In this document: positions 50,945-60,808 of the stretch, in pieces | How the letters are laid out: each line of letters opens with the position of its first letter | How positions within the stretch are numbered: position 1 is the stretch's first letter | Assembly: GCF_030378165.1 (NCBI RefSeq) | Contig: NZ_CP119766.1 | Coordinates: 3,658,001 to 3,722,000, forward strand | Source of the DNA: Flavobacterium panacagri | GTDB taxonomy: Bacteria; Bacteroidota; Bacteroidia; Flavobacteriales; Flavobacteriaceae | Direction of reading: 5' to 3' | Length of the DNA: 64,000 bases | The notes under the pieces: generated by a model | What the model saw: the letters and a program-made list of their open reading frames with translations, nothing else | Databases searched by the model: none | Told to the model about the DNA's origin: nothing | Position numbers and translations under genes: made by a program

Positions 50945-53383
50945 ATGAAGAAATTATTTATTTTACTAATCATGCTGTCTTTTGGACAGCATGGTTTTGC
51001 TCAAACTCCAGAAAAAAAAGCCGACAGCACCAGCACACAACCAAAAGGAATGCTGGCTTACAATAAAGTGATTACAGACAAAGCCAAAAGCAAGTCGGGT
51101 CTTTTTATGGTAAGTCAGGTGGATACGAAATACTATTTTCAAATTCCAGACAGCTTATTCAACCGATATATGTTGGTGGTAACTCGATTTCTTTCGACAC
51201 CAGAAGGAATGGGAGTTTTTGGAGGAGAAAAAGCCAACGAGCAGACTATTTATTTTGAAAAAGGGGCAAATAACACCGTTTTTTTAAGATCATTACAGTA
51301 CAGACAAGACGTTCGTTCTGCTGATTCGATGCTGGCAAAAGCATTGGCTGGAAGCAACGAAAATCCAATTGTTGCCGCTTTTCCAATCAAAACAACCAAT
51401 CCTGATAACGGAAATGTGGTTATTGATGTAACCGATGTTTTTAAGAAAGACAATGCGATGTTTGCTATTGAAAGCAAAGAAAAAACAGAGAAAAAACTAA
51501 CGTCTCTTGCTGATGACAAATCTTTTATTGAAAGCATCGATACCTATCCAATCAATATTGAAGTCAAAACAACAAAGACGTATACAAGTTCTACAGCAAG
51601 CAGCGGCAGTATTACATTGCGATTAAATACTTCAATTGTATTACTTCCAAAAACGCCAATGCGTAAACGTTTCTTTGATGAAAGAGTAGGGTATTTTGCG
51701 AATAAATATGTTTTGTTTGATGATGATGAACAAAGCGCACAGAAGAAATTTATTGTGCAACGTTATCGTTTAGAGCCAAAAGACAAAGACATCAAAAAAT
51801 ATCTAAGAGGCGAATTGGTAGAACCAAAAAAACAGATCGTTTATTATATTGATCCTGCAACACCAAAAAAATGGAGACCCTACTTAATTGCAGGAATCAA
51901 CGATTGGCAGAAAGCTTTTGAGGCAGCAGGTTTTAAAAATGCAATTGTAGGTAAAGAATGGCCAGAAGATGATAAAACAATGAGTCTCGAAGATGCAAGA
52001 TATTCTGTCGTAAGATATCTGGCTTCTGAAACACCAAATGCTTATGGTCCAAGAATTAGTGACCCAAGAAGCGGCGAAATTATGGAAAGCCATGTAGGCT
52101 GGTATCATAATGTGATGAAATTGGTTCAGAGATGGTACATGATTCAAGCCGGGCCTTTAGATGCAAGAGCTAGAAAAATGCATTTGGATGATGAATTAAT
52201 GGGACAGTTAATTCGTTTTGTTTCTTCACATGAAATTGGACATACTATTGGTTTACGTCATAATATGGGAGCGAGCAGTGCAACTCCTGTAGAAAAACTT
52301 CGTGATAAAAAATGGGTGGAAGAAAATGGTCATACCGTTTCTATTATGGATTATGCTCGTTTTAATTATGTAGCACAGCCAGAAGATAATATTAGCCCAA
52401 AAGGAATTTATCCAAGAATTGGAGCTTATGACAAATGGGCTGTAGAATGGGGGTATACCTATTATCCAAACGCTAAAGATGAATTTGAAGAAGAAAAGAC
52501 CCTTGCCAAATTAACGACAGATAGTTTAACGGCCAATCCTAAATTATGGTTTGGAGGCGAAGGAAAAGACGAAGATCCGCGCAGTCAGTCAGAAGATTTA
52601 GGAGACGATTCAGTAAAGGCGAGTGATTACGGAATTAAAAATCTGAAAAGAGTAGTTCCAAATTTGATTCAATGGACGTATCAGCCAAACGATGCTTACG
52701 ATAATCTATCGGATATGCATAAAGCCGTTGTATCGCAGTATAGCCGCTATTTGTATCATGTACTGAAAAATATTGGCAACAATTATGTAACCAAAAGAAC
52801 TGTTGACGAAAAAGGAGTAGTGTATCAGCCAGTTCCGAAAGCAAAAGTAAAAGCATCAATCGATTATGTTGGCAGACAATTGTTTACTGCACCTTTATGG
52901 ATGTATCCAAAGGAAATTGACCAGCTTATTCCTTTAAAAACGGCAGACCAAATATCAGATCAGCAGAATCAGATTTTAAATATGCTTTTAAGTTCTGGAA
53001 TGCTTTACAATATCAGCGTAAAAGCAATACAGTTTGAAGGAGCTTATACCGTTCCAGAGTTTTTAAATGATTTAGGTCAGACGGTTTGGGTAAAATTCAG
53101 CGGAGATGAAAAACAAGATTTTTATAGAAGAAGTTTACAGCGCGCTTATGTTGAAAAATTAGGAATGCTTTTATTGCCGAAAGAATTAGAGCCTGGAAAA
53201 GCAGCAAATGCAGCACAGCGAAGCGATGTAAGATTGTACGGAAAACAGCATTTGGTAAAATTAAGAGAGGATGTTACCAAATTAATGAACGGAGCAACCG
53301 GTTTAAGCAAAGATCATTACGAAGCAATCTTGATCGAAATAGACAAAATAGTTTCAAAATTAAATTCAACAACAACGATATGA
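50945..53383 (+). CDS. Zinc-dependent metalloprotease, metzincin-type, exported
   Basis: This 812-residue protein has a signal peptide (to about residue 20, MLSFGQHGFAQ) and a large N-terminal domain of the kind found with Bacteroidota zinc proteases (DUF5117/DUF5118-type). The catalytic motif is HEIGHTIGLRH (H429, E430, H433, H439), which follows HExxHxxGxxH, and a downstream SIMDYARFNY gives the metzincin methionine turn. The stop codon overlaps the next start by 4 bp. It presumably acts on peptides or proteins at the envelope and works with the SusCD transporter. Confidence 0.93.
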   Translation: MKKLFILLIMLSFGQHGFAQTPEKKADSTSTQPKGMLAYNKVITDKAKSKSGLFMVSQVDTKYYFQIPDSLFNRYMLVVTRFLSTPEGMGVFGGEKANEQTIYFEKGANNTVFLRSLQYRQDVRSADSMLAKALAGSNENPIVAAFPIKTTNPDNGNVVIDVTDVFKKDNAMFAIESKEKTEKKLTSLADDKSFIESIDTYPINIEVKTTKTYTSSTASSGSITLRLNTSIVLLPKTPMRKRFFDERVGYFANKYVLFDDDEQSAQKKFIVQRYRLEPKDKDIKKYLRGELVEPKKQIVYYIDPATPKKWRPYLIAGINDWQKAFEAAGFKNAIVGKEWPEDDKTMSLEDARYSVVRYLASETPNAYGPRISDPRSGEIMESHVGWYHNVMKLVQRWYMIQAGPLDARARKMHLDDELMGQLIRFVSSHEIGHTIGLRHNMGASSATPVEKLRDKKWVEENGHTVSIMDYARFNYVAQPEDNISPKGIYPRIGAYDKWAVEWGYTYYPNAKDEFEEEKTLAKLTTDSLTANPKLWFGGEGKDEDPRSQSEDLGDDSVKASDYGIKNLKRVVPNLIQWTYQPNDAYDNLSDMHKAVVSQYSRYLYHVLKNIGNNYVTKRTVDEKGVVYQPVPKAKVKASIDYVGRQLFTAPLWMYPKEIDQLIPLKTADQISDQQNQILNMLLSSGMLYNISVKAIQFEGAYTVPEFLNDLGQTVWVKFSGDEKQDFYRRSLQRAYVEKLGMLLLPKELEPGKAANAAQRSDVRLYGKQHLVKLREDVTKLMNGATGLSKDHYEAILIEIDKIVSKLNSTTTI

Positions 53384-53901
53384 AAAAATTATTAGTTATC
53401 GCATTTATTTTTATTAGCGGTTTCACTCAGGCACAGGTAACCTCAAAAGAAGAAGTAACGGCAGATTTGGTTCAAAAAAGAGAAGAACAAAAAAAGGAAA
53501 TTACTAAAAATTATCTGGCTTTAAAAAACAGCTTAATAACTTCAGATAGTCTTGCTGTTGTAAAAAATGCTGAAGGTTTAAAGAATTCTTTGAAAAATTT
53601 CAAGTTTAAAAAGTTAACGCTGGATCAAATGAATGCAGCAACTACAACAAGAAAAGCAATTTCAGATTTAGCAGCTGAAATGGCAGCAACTAAAAATATT
53701 AATAAACAGCGTAAAATTTTTGAAACACTTTCGGTTAAATATTGGGATGTGGCTTCAAAATTCAAAGCAGCTGATGCAACATTATATTTACAGGTTTGTC
53801 CAATGACAGGCGCTGTATGGACAAGTGATAGCAAGGAAATCAAAAATCCTTATTATCCAAAAAATATGCTGACTTGTGGAGAAGTAAAAGCAAGTTTGTA
53901 G
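53380..53901 (+). CDS. DUF3347 domain protein, exported
   Basis: This 173-residue protein has a signal peptide (MKKLLVIAFIFISGFTQAQ). A DUF3347 domain follows, with YLALKNSLITSDSLAVVKNAEGL near its start and LYLQVCPMTGAVW plus NPYYPKNMLTCGEV at its end. C140, M142 and C166 are possible metal ligands. DUF3347 is often found attached to, or beside, copper- and heavy-metal efflux proteins. Its start codon overlaps the metalloprotease stop (ATGA), so translation is coupled. What it does beside a protease is unclear. Confidence 0.85.
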   Translation: MKKLLVIAFIFISGFTQAQVTSKEEVTADLVQKREEQKKEITKNYLALKNSLITSDSLAVVKNAEGLKNSLKNFKFKKLTLDQMNAATTTRKAISDLAAEMAATKNINKQRKIFETLSVKYWDVASKFKAADATLYLQVCPMTGAVWTSDSKEIKNPYYPKNMLTCGEVKASL

Positions 53902-54009
53902 TTTTTTTAATTTGAATTAGTTTGATGAATACGGTATTCTAACAGAAGCCGTATTTGTCGTTTCTACTATATTTTTCGTTTGATGCTTTTGCAAAGCATT
54001 AAAATGATC

Positions 54010-54039
54010 AAAAAGCCAAGCCGTGAGGTTTGGCTTTTT
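54010..54039 (+). terminator. Intrinsic terminator after the DUF3347 gene
   Basis: AAAAAGCCAA pairs with TTGGCTTTTT around a short loop, followed by a T-run. It ends the locus 2 operon. Confidence 0.8.
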
Positions 54040-54281
54040 TTTTACCTATTCTAGACTCCTAAATTTTTCTTCTAGAGATTTTTTTTCATTTTTTAAAACA
54101 TTTAAAAGGGCTAAAAGTGTATTTTAAAACAGCTTTTTTTTAATCTAAATCCCTTCAGTTTAGTAAAATTCTTATTAAGTGTGAAAAAATATTTACATTT
54201 TTAATTTCTTTGTTTTCAGTTGTTTATAAATAAGTTATCGTTTTCGTTAACATTTTTTTTGCAAAAAAATTGCATTAAAAC

Positions 54282-54311
54282 TTTCATATTAAAATTTTTA
54301 ATTTACTTTTG
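54282..54311 (+). promoter_or_regulatory. Promoter for the leader peptide/susCD transcript
   Basis: TTTC (54282-54285; one mismatch to TTTG), 18 bp of spacer and TACTTTTG (54304-54311, full match to TAnnTTTG) make a good Bacteroidota promoter. Transcription would start near 54318, about 30 nt before the short leader reading frame. Confidence 0.55.
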
Positions 54312-54346
54312 TTCTATCAAATTAGTAGAGTTTAAATTTTCCAATA

Positions 54347-54427
54347 ATGAAGACGAGTAAAAACATTTCACTTTCAAACAAACAGAAACCTTTTAGCTGT
54401 TTCAATCTCATGTGCAGCTTCTGTTAA
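54347..54427 (+). CDS. 26-residue Cys-tailed leader peptide (uORF) ahead of susC
   Basis: An ATG at 54347 opens a 26-codon frame that ends in FNLMCSFC and a TAA. The first half is Lys/Ser/Asn-rich and the cysteines are all in the last nine residues. It is the first frame on the predicted transcript, which then runs another 260 bp to susC. A cysteine-tailed peptide of this sort could regulate the operon through ribosome stalling, by analogy with amino-acid-sensing leaders. It could also be chance: short frames are common in AT-rich DNA. Confidence 0.4.
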   Translation: MKTSKNISLSNKQKPFSCFNLMCSFC

Positions 54428-54690
54428 AAGTCTTCAATTCCCAATTTCAATAAATTTTTATTAGAGTGAACCTTAGTAATAGGGCAGATCTTGTATAGGC
54501 CAATAGAAAAAATAATAACCAAAAAAAGAAGAAAAAATGAAAAAACGAATGTGTAGCCGGTAAAAAAATATACCATTCCTGTAGTCGCAGAAATGGTCGA
54601 GCTTAAAAAAATATACATCTCTAGAAGGGAAGCGGCAACAGATTTTTTCTGTTGAATGCAATCCTTGATTTATCAAACTAAAAAGAACTA

Positions 54691-57600
54691 ATGAAAAAAA
54701 TATTAAATAGATATATTGGATTATGTGTTTTATTGATTTCCATAGGTGCGACAGCTCAGGAAACACAGCCACTGATTCAGTCAAAAATTGGTGGAACAAT
54801 CATAGATGCCGTTACAAAAGAACCTATTATTGGAGCATCAATTGTGATTAAAGGTACTACGCATGGTGTTCAAACCGATTTTGATGGTAAATTTTATTTC
54901 CAAACAGGACAAAAACTGCCTTACACCGTAATAGTAAGTTACTTGGGTTACAAAAAGAGAGAATTTGTAATCAATGAAAATTCAGTGGTTATTGATCTTA
55001 CAGAAGAACAAAATCAATTGTCAGAAGTAGTGGTTACGGCACTTGGGATTTCAAAAGAAAAGAAATCTCTAGGATATACAACTCAAGCGCTTAAAAACAA
55101 AGACATTGCTGAAACAAAAGAAACGAACTTCTTAAATAGTCTTAGCGGAAAATTAGCTGGAGTTCGTATTACAAACTCTCAAGGAGATATGGGATCTTCT
55201 CGTATTATCATTCGTGGGGAAACTTCTATTGCAGGAAACAACCAGCCATTGTTTGTGGTAGATGGAGTTCCGGTAGATAACTCACAGTTAGGAAGTGTAG
55301 GAGGAGCAACGCGTGACTTTAAAAATGCCATTGCCGATTTAAATCCAAACGATATTGAAACTTTAACGGTATTAAAAGGACCAAACGCGGCGGCGCTTTA
55401 CGGATCACGTGCGGCACATGGTGTGGTTTTGATTACCACGAAATCTGGAAAGAGCCAAAAAGGATTAGGAATCACTTTTAATTCTGGGATTACAATTTCT
55501 CAAGTTGCAACATTGCCAAGTTTTCAAAACTCATACGGACAAGGTTCAAATGGAAGATTTAGTTTTGTGGATGGAAAAGGAGGAGGAGTAAACGACGGTG
55601 TTGACGAAAGCTGGGGGCCAAGAATGGACGGACGTTTAATTCCACAGTTTTTTTCAAATGGTCAGGCAGTGCCTTTTGTTGCGCATCCTAACAATGTGAA
55701 AGACTTCTTTAATACAGGAGTTACATACGACAATAGTATTTCGGTTGCAAGATCAGATGAAAAATCAGATTTCCGTTTAGGAGTAAACAATCAAAAACAA
55801 TTGGGAACAGTACCAAATAGTGAAGTAAACAAAACAAACTTTACCATTAACACGAATTACCAAATTTCAAAAAGCATAAAAGTAGGAGTTACAGGTAATT
55901 ATATTACAACTAATGCTCCAGCTTTACCAGGTGGCCCATCGGGGAATCGTGCTGCAGGTGTAATGCTTCAGTTTTTATGGTTCGGTCGTCAGGTTGATAT
56001 CAATGAGCTTCAGAATAACAGAGATGTGAACTGGAACAACAGCTACTACAGTAACCCTTACTGGAATGCTTATTACAATACCACAAGCCAGCAGCGTAAC
56101 CGTTTTATTGGAGATGTGCATTTGGATGCAAAATTGGCTGATGGTCTTAATTTTAGATTCCGTACAGGAGTTGATTATTACAATGACCGTAGAAAATATA
56201 CGATCAAATACGGTACAAACGGAACGCCTTTCGGATCATACGCTGAAGATGCTTACACTGTAAACGAACAAAACACGGAAGGTATTTTTACTTATACTAA
56301 AAAACTGAATGACGATTTTAGTTTAGACGCTCTTGCCGGATTCAATATCCGTAATCACAGCGACGCAAACAACTATCAAAAAGCACCACGTTTAGCGGTA
56401 CCGGATTTATATACTTTAACGAATTCAAGAGATCCGTTGACATCATCAAATACATTGTCAAGATTGAGAGTATATAGTGCTTATGCTTCTGCACAATTAG
56501 GGTATAAAAATTATGCGTATTTAAATTTAACGGCTCGTAACGACTGGTCATCAACATTACCAAGCAGCAACCGTTCTTATTTCTACCCTTCTATTAATGG
56601 AAGTTTAGTTTTATCAGAAGCTTTAAACTTAAAAAGTAATACACTCGATTTCTTAAAAATACGCGGAGGTTGGTCTGAAGTAGGTAATGATGCAGATCCT
56701 TATCAGTTATCAACGATTTACAATTTCCAGACCGCATTTGACGGAAATCCAATTCAAACTTCTTCACAAAAGAAATTGAATGAGAATTTGAAACCAGAAA
56801 CGACTCGTTCAACAGAGGTTGGTTTAGAAGCTACTTTCTGGAAAAACAGATTACATTTTGATGTGGCTTATTATAACACAAATAGTTTCGACCAGATTTT
56901 GGAAATCAAAACAACGGCTTCGAGCGGATACAATTCACAGTTAATCAATGCTGGAAAAGTAAATAATAGAGGTTTAGAGATTCAATTAGACGGAAGTCCT
57001 ATTCAAACTGAAAACTTCAAATGGAATATTGGAGCAAATTACTCAAGAAATAGAAGTAAAGTAGAGATATTGGATTATGCAAGACAAATTCAAAACTATA
57101 CAATTGGTACTTCAGGAGGCGTTGATGTATTGGCTTCTGTAGGACAAGCTTACGGAGCACTTTACGGAACTGCGTATTTACGTGATGCCAGCGGAAACAT
57201 TGTTGTAGGATCAAACGGTTTACCAAAAGCAGATCCGACAAAAAGAGTTTTAGGACATTATACTCCGGATTATTTAGCAGGTGTGACAAATACCTTAACT
57301 TATAAAAATATTGAATTATCGTTCCTTGTTGATGCAAGTGTAGGTGGAGAAATTTTTTCAGGAACTAACAGAACAGGAACTTATACAGGAGTATTAGCTT
57401 CAACGCTTCCGGGACGTGGTGCTGAAAATGGTGGTTTAACTTATTATTTGGATGGTACAACAAAAACTCAGGTTCCAAACGGAACTACAGCATATGATGA
57501 CGGTATGATTTTTAAAGGAGTATACGAAAACGGAACTCCAAACACTACAATACTAAGTGCACAAGAATATTACAAAGCATCATACAACATCAGTGAAGCT

Positions 57601-57855
57601 TATATCTATAGCTCAACTTTTGTAAAAATGAGAGAAATTAAATTGGCTTACAATTTCAATAAATCATTTGCTAGAAAACTGGGATTAGAAGGAGCAAGTA
57701 TTACTGCTGTTGGACGTAACTTATTCTTTATCTATAAAGATGCACCTAATATTGATCCTGAAACGGCTTTCAATACTGGAAATGCACAAGGTTTGGAAAG
57801 TTTGTCTTTACCAACAACCAGAAATTTCAGTCTTAATGTTAATCTTAAATTCTAA
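54691..57855 (+). CDS. SusC/RagA TonB-dependent transporter without STN domain (locus 3)
   Basis: This 1054-residue protein has a signal peptide (ending near GATAQ), a carboxypeptidase-regulatory-like domain (about 32-108), a plug (about 115-250, VLKGPNAAALYGSRAAHGVV) and a barrel with the C-terminal FSLNVNLKF. It has no STN domain, in keeping with the absence of a FecR/sigma pair. Regulation may instead involve the long leader and its short reading frame. The gene is 12 bp ahead of susD. The substrate is unknown. Confidence 0.95.
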   Translation: MKKILNRYIGLCVLLISIGATAQETQPLIQSKIGGTIIDAVTKEPIIGASIVIKGTTHGVQTDFDGKFYFQTGQKLPYTVIVSYLGYKKREFVINENSVVIDLTEEQNQLSEVVVTALGISKEKKSLGYTTQALKNKDIAETKETNFLNSLSGKLAGVRITNSQGDMGSSRIIIRGETSIAGNNQPLFVVDGVPVDNSQLGSVGGATRDFKNAIADLNPNDIETLTVLKGPNAAALYGSRAAHGVVLITTKSGKSQKGLGITFNSGITISQVATLPSFQNSYGQGSNGRFSFVDGKGGGVNDGVDESWGPRMDGRLIPQFFSNGQAVPFVAHPNNVKDFFNTGVTYDNSISVARSDEKSDFRLGVNNQKQLGTVPNSEVNKTNFTINTNYQISKSIKVGVTGNYITTNAPALPGGPSGNRAAGVMLQFLWFGRQVDINELQNNRDVNWNNSYYSNPYWNAYYNTTSQQRNRFIGDVHLDAKLADGLNFRFRTGVDYYNDRRKYTIKYGTNGTPFGSYAEDAYTVNEQNTEGIFTYTKKLNDDFSLDALAGFNIRNHSDANNYQKAPRLAVPDLYTLTNSRDPLTSSNTLSRLRVYSAYASAQLGYKNYAYLNLTARNDWSSTLPSSNRSYFYPSINGSLVLSEALNLKSNTLDFLKIRGGWSEVGNDADPYQLSTIYNFQTAFDGNPIQTSSQKKLNENLKPETTRSTEVGLEATFWKNRLHFDVAYYNTNSFDQILEIKTTASSGYNSQLINAGKVNNRGLEIQLDGSPIQTENFKWNIGANYSRNRSKVEILDYARQIQNYTIGTSGGVDVLASVGQAYGALYGTAYLRDASGNIVVGSNGLPKADPTKRVLGHYTPDYLAGVTNTLTYKNIELSFLVDASVGGEIFSGTNRTGTYTGVLASTLPGRGAENGGLTYYLDGTTKTQVPNGTTAYDDGMIFKGVYENGTPNTTILSAQEYYKASYNISEAYIYSSTFVKMREIKLAYNFNKSFARKLGLEGASITAVGRNLFFIYKDAPNIDPETAFNTGNAQGLESLSLPTTRNFSLNVNLKF

Positions 57856-57867
57856 AAACAAGAAATC

Positions 57868-59292
57868 ATGCTAAAAAAGCTATCATATATAATCTTATTT
57901 GGATTGACACTGACCTCATGCAGTGATACTTTGGATGATATCAATAAAAATCCAAATGCAACCGAAACTCCACTGGCACCTTACTTGTTGACAGGCTCAT
58001 TAAAACAAGGAGCTGATTTATACTGGGGTTCAGAAAATAACTTTAACTCGTCTTTGTTATTCGTACAGCATTGGGCTAAGATCCAATATACGGAACCAGA
58101 TAGATACGATGTTTCAAATACTTCATTCACTTCTTTGTGGAATACAGGTTATGCAACCTTAATTACAGATTTGAATACGATTATTAATTTTCCAGATGCT
58201 CAGGCCAATTCAAATTACAAAGGAATTGCTTTAACGCTTCGTTCATGGACATTTTTATTGCTGACAGATGCTTACGGAAGTATTCCATATAAAGAAGCGG
58301 GACAGAAAGTGACTCCAGCCTATAATACACAAAAAGAAGTATACACAGGTTTGTTAGAAGATTTAGCAAAAGCGCAGTCTTTATTAAGCACAACAAATGG
58401 TACTGTTACAGGTGATTTGGTTTACAAAGGAGATGTAGCAAAATGGAAAAGATTTGTGAATTCACTTCGTCTCAGAATAGCATTAAGAATTGCTGATAAA
58501 GAACCTGCTTTAGCAAAACAAGCCGCTATCGATGCAACAACTGATGCAGCTGGAGTTTTAAGCAGTAATAACGATACTTTTAAGTTTACGTATATTGCTT
58601 CTCCTCAGCAAAATCCAGCTTCGGCTTGGTTTGAAACTCGTGATGATTTCCGTATTTCAAAAACGATGGTAGATAAATTAAAAGAGTTTTCAGATCCTCG
58701 TTTACCCGTTTATGCACAATTACCGTCAGATGCAACTGTTGGTACGTATGTTGGAGGTGGCAACGGATTATCAAATAGTGATGCGAACAACCAAGGTTTT
58801 GCTAAAACATCTAAACCAGGAACTTATTTCCTAACGTCAACATCGCCGGCTGTAATTTATTCTTATTCAGAAGCATTATTTAATCTTGCTGAAGCTGTTG
58901 CTCGTGGATATATTTCTGGTGATGCTGAAACGCTTTATAAAAATGCCATTACAGCATCATTCAATCAATTTGGAATTACAGATGCTACAGTAATCTCTAA
59001 TTATTTGAATCAGGCAACTGTAAAATACGATGCTTCCAATTATGCTAAATCTATTGGTACACAAAAGTGGATTGCCTTTTTTGGACAAGGATTAGATGCC
59101 TTTACAGAATGGAGAAGATTGGATTTTCCAGTTTTGACAGCTGGACCCAATACTGTTTTGGATGGAAAAATTCCTTCTCGTTTTTTCTATCCTGGAACAG
59201 AGCAGTCATTAAATGGAATTAATTATCAAAATGCAGTGTCAGATCAAGGAAAAGATCTACTGACAACTAAATTATGGTTTGATGCTAAATAG
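57868..59292 (+). CDS. SusD-like outer membrane lipoprotein (locus 3)
   Basis: This 474-residue lipoprotein has the signal MLKKLSYIILFGLTLTSC, with C18 as the lipid site. The sequence belongs to the SusD-like group with an LNKNPNATETPLAP-type start of the mature protein (here DINKNPNATETPLAPYLL) and a TYGSIPY-type segment (DAYGSIPYKEAG), which differs from the two other SusDs in the window. It follows susC and is closed by a terminator. It partners the STN-less SusC. Confidence 0.94.
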   Translation: MLKKLSYIILFGLTLTSCSDTLDDINKNPNATETPLAPYLLTGSLKQGADLYWGSENNFNSSLLFVQHWAKIQYTEPDRYDVSNTSFTSLWNTGYATLITDLNTIINFPDAQANSNYKGIALTLRSWTFLLLTDAYGSIPYKEAGQKVTPAYNTQKEVYTGLLEDLAKAQSLLSTTNGTVTGDLVYKGDVAKWKRFVNSLRLRIALRIADKEPALAKQAAIDATTDAAGVLSSNNDTFKFTYIASPQQNPASAWFETRDDFRISKTMVDKLKEFSDPRLPVYAQLPSDATVGTYVGGGNGLSNSDANNQGFAKTSKPGTYFLTSTSPAVIYSYSEALFNLAEAVARGYISGDAETLYKNAITASFNQFGITDATVISNYLNQATVKYDASNYAKSIGTQKWIAFFGQGLDAFTEWRRLDFPVLTAGPNTVLDGKIPSRFFYPGTEQSLNGINYQNAVSDQGKDLLTTKLWFDAK

Positions 59293-59354
59293 ATCCTATT
59301 TTTTGTTTTTTCGCTAAAAAGACAAAATATTTTTAAGAAAGAAAAATCTTAAGT

Positions 59355-59390
59355 AAAAGCCCTGTATCGCCCTAGTGATACGGGGTTTTT
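59355..59390 (+). terminator. Intrinsic terminator after susD (locus 3)
   Basis: AAAAGCCCTGTATC pairs with GATACGGGGTTTTT (with G-U pairs) around an 8-nt loop, followed by a T-run. Confidence 0.85.
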
Positions 59391-59440
59391 TATTTCGAAT
59401 TTGTATATTTGTGATTATTTAAAATATTCTAAGTATATAA

Positions 59441-60808
59441 ATGCTCCAATCATTACCCTTGGATCCTAAAACGATTTTTCTTCTTTACTTTTGGGGAAAT
59501 TTATTTGTCTGCATTCTTATTTTCAGCTATTCCTTTTCATATGCTTCTACAGAAAACAGGAAAAAGCTCAATACGTTTGGTTTTGGAAAAGTACTATTAA
59601 CCATAGGCTGGATATGTATTTTTTTGAGAGGTATAGTTCCAGATTTTATTTCGATCAACTTTGGTAATACTATTATTCTTTCAGGATGTTGGTACGAAAC
59701 CATCGCGATAATATCTATGAATAAAGCTAAATTTAATAGACGTTATCAAATACAAACTGTTTTAACTGTTATTGCAATTGTGGTTTTTAATATGGCAGCT
59801 TTGCTCGGAGGATCAATGAATACCCGTATTATAATTATGTCTCTTTGTATATTTGCTATTTATCTGCTTCCTACAATTGGTTATTTTAGAGAGAAAGCGA
59901 CAAATTTTTTCCGTGTATTTTATCTTCTTTGTTACGTTTCTTTTGAAATTTTAATTTTTATAAGGGCAGTTTATACCTATGTAAGCCCGCAGCAGCATTT
60001 TTTTAGGCAAAGTACATTTGACAGTTTATATAGTATTGGATTATTTTTGCTGACTCTTGTTGGGACTGTTGGTTTTCTATTATTGGTAAAAGAAAAACAG
60101 GATCTCAAAATACAGAAATTATTAAAGGACAAAAATTTATTCTTCTCTATAATTGCCCATGATTTAAAAGGGCCGCTGGGATCTTCGCTGGCTTTATCTG
60201 AAATTTTGTCTCAGGAAATTGATACCTACAGCCGTGAAGAAATCAAAGAGATTACAGAAATGCTTCATGATTCAAACAAAAACATTTATAAGCTTCTTGA
60301 AAACCTTTTGAATTGGTCGCGAATGCAGACTGGAATGATAGAATACAATCCGAAAATGATCGATTTAAACAGTTTAATTGAAGAAAACATAAAACTCAGC
60401 AAGAGTACAGCATTAAACAAAAATATTGATTTAAGGTTCGAATCAACAGAAGTTGTTAGTACAATGCTTGATAAAGATATGATTGATACCGTTTTAAGAA
60501 ACCTTTTAACCAATGCTGTTAAATTTACAGAACAGCAAGGGGAAATTGTAGTGAGTCTTCATAAAACAAATAAAAAAGCAGAAGTATCTATTAGAGATAA
60601 CGGAATTGGAATTCCGCTCAATATTCAAGAAAAGCTTTTTAAAATTAATGAAAAAGTAATTCAGAAAGGCACCGAAAATGAAATCGGAAATGGATTAGGT
60701 TTACTGCTCTGCCATGAGTTTATAAAAAAACACCATGGTGAAATCTGGGCTGAAAGTAAACTCGGAAAAGGCAGTACTTTTAAGTTTATACTGCCTTTAG
60801 AAAAATAA
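59441..60808 (+). CDS. Membrane sensor histidine kinase
   Basis: This 455-residue kinase has about seven membrane helices in its first 220 residues and no obvious periplasmic sensor domain. The dimerisation/phosphoacceptor region has H240 in FSIIAHDLKGPLGSSLAL, and the ATP-binding domain holds the N box (LLTNAVKFT), DNGIGIPL and GNGLGLLL. A -7-like TATATTTG lies at 59404-59411, about 30 bp upstream. No response regulator gene follows in the window, so it is an orphan here. The 7TM sensor may read a lipophilic or small signal. Confidence 0.93.
   Translation: MLQSLPLDPKTIFLLYFWGNLFVCILIFSYSFSYASTENRKKLNTFGFGKVLLTIGWICIFLRGIVPDFISINFGNTIILSGCWYETIAIISMNKAKFNRRYQIQTVLTVIAIVVFNMAALLGGSMNTRIIIMSLCIFAIYLLPTIGYFREKATNFFRVFYLLCYVSFEILIFIRAVYTYVSPQQHFFRQSTFDSLYSIGLFLLTLVGTVGFLLLVKEKQDLKIQKLLKDKNLFFSIIAHDLKGPLGSSLALSEILSQEIDTYSREEIKEITEMLHDSNKNIYKLLENLLNWSRMQTGMIEYNPKMIDLNSLIEENIKLSKSTALNKNIDLRFESTEVVSTMLDKDMIDTVLRNLLTNAVKFTEQQGEIVVSLHKTNKKAEVSIRDNGIGIPLNIQEKLFKINEKVIQKGTENEIGNGLGLLLCHEFIKKHHGEIWAESKLGKGSTFKFILPLEK

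Larger units (their letters stand above)
53902..54690 (+). other. Long intergenic leader of the third SusC/SusD pair
   Basis: The 789-bp region holds a terminator for locus 2 (54010-54039), a very AT-rich stretch, a promoter (54282-54311), a 26-codon reading frame (54347-54427) and about 260 bp of likely untranslated RNA before susC. The RNA part has one small hairpin with a perfect 7-bp stem (CAACAGA/TCTGTTG, 54636-54654). No known riboswitch consensus was recognised. Confidence 0.6.

Noticed and set aside
53902..54300. Search for a tRNA, SAM or cobalamin riboswitch in the longest gap
   Set aside because: No cloverleaf, TTCGANNC loop or conserved riboswitch core could be found by eye.
54636..54654. 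Hairpin CAACAGA/TCTGTTG as a riboswitch expression platform
   Set aside because: The stem is short, has no U-run after it and no known aptamer consensus was seen upstream, so it is not called as a riboswitch.
54473..54799. 108-codon and 64-codon minus-strand frames overlapping the susC leader
   Set aside because: Hydrophobic shadow frames of AT-rich leader sequence that run into the start of susC; no signal or family.
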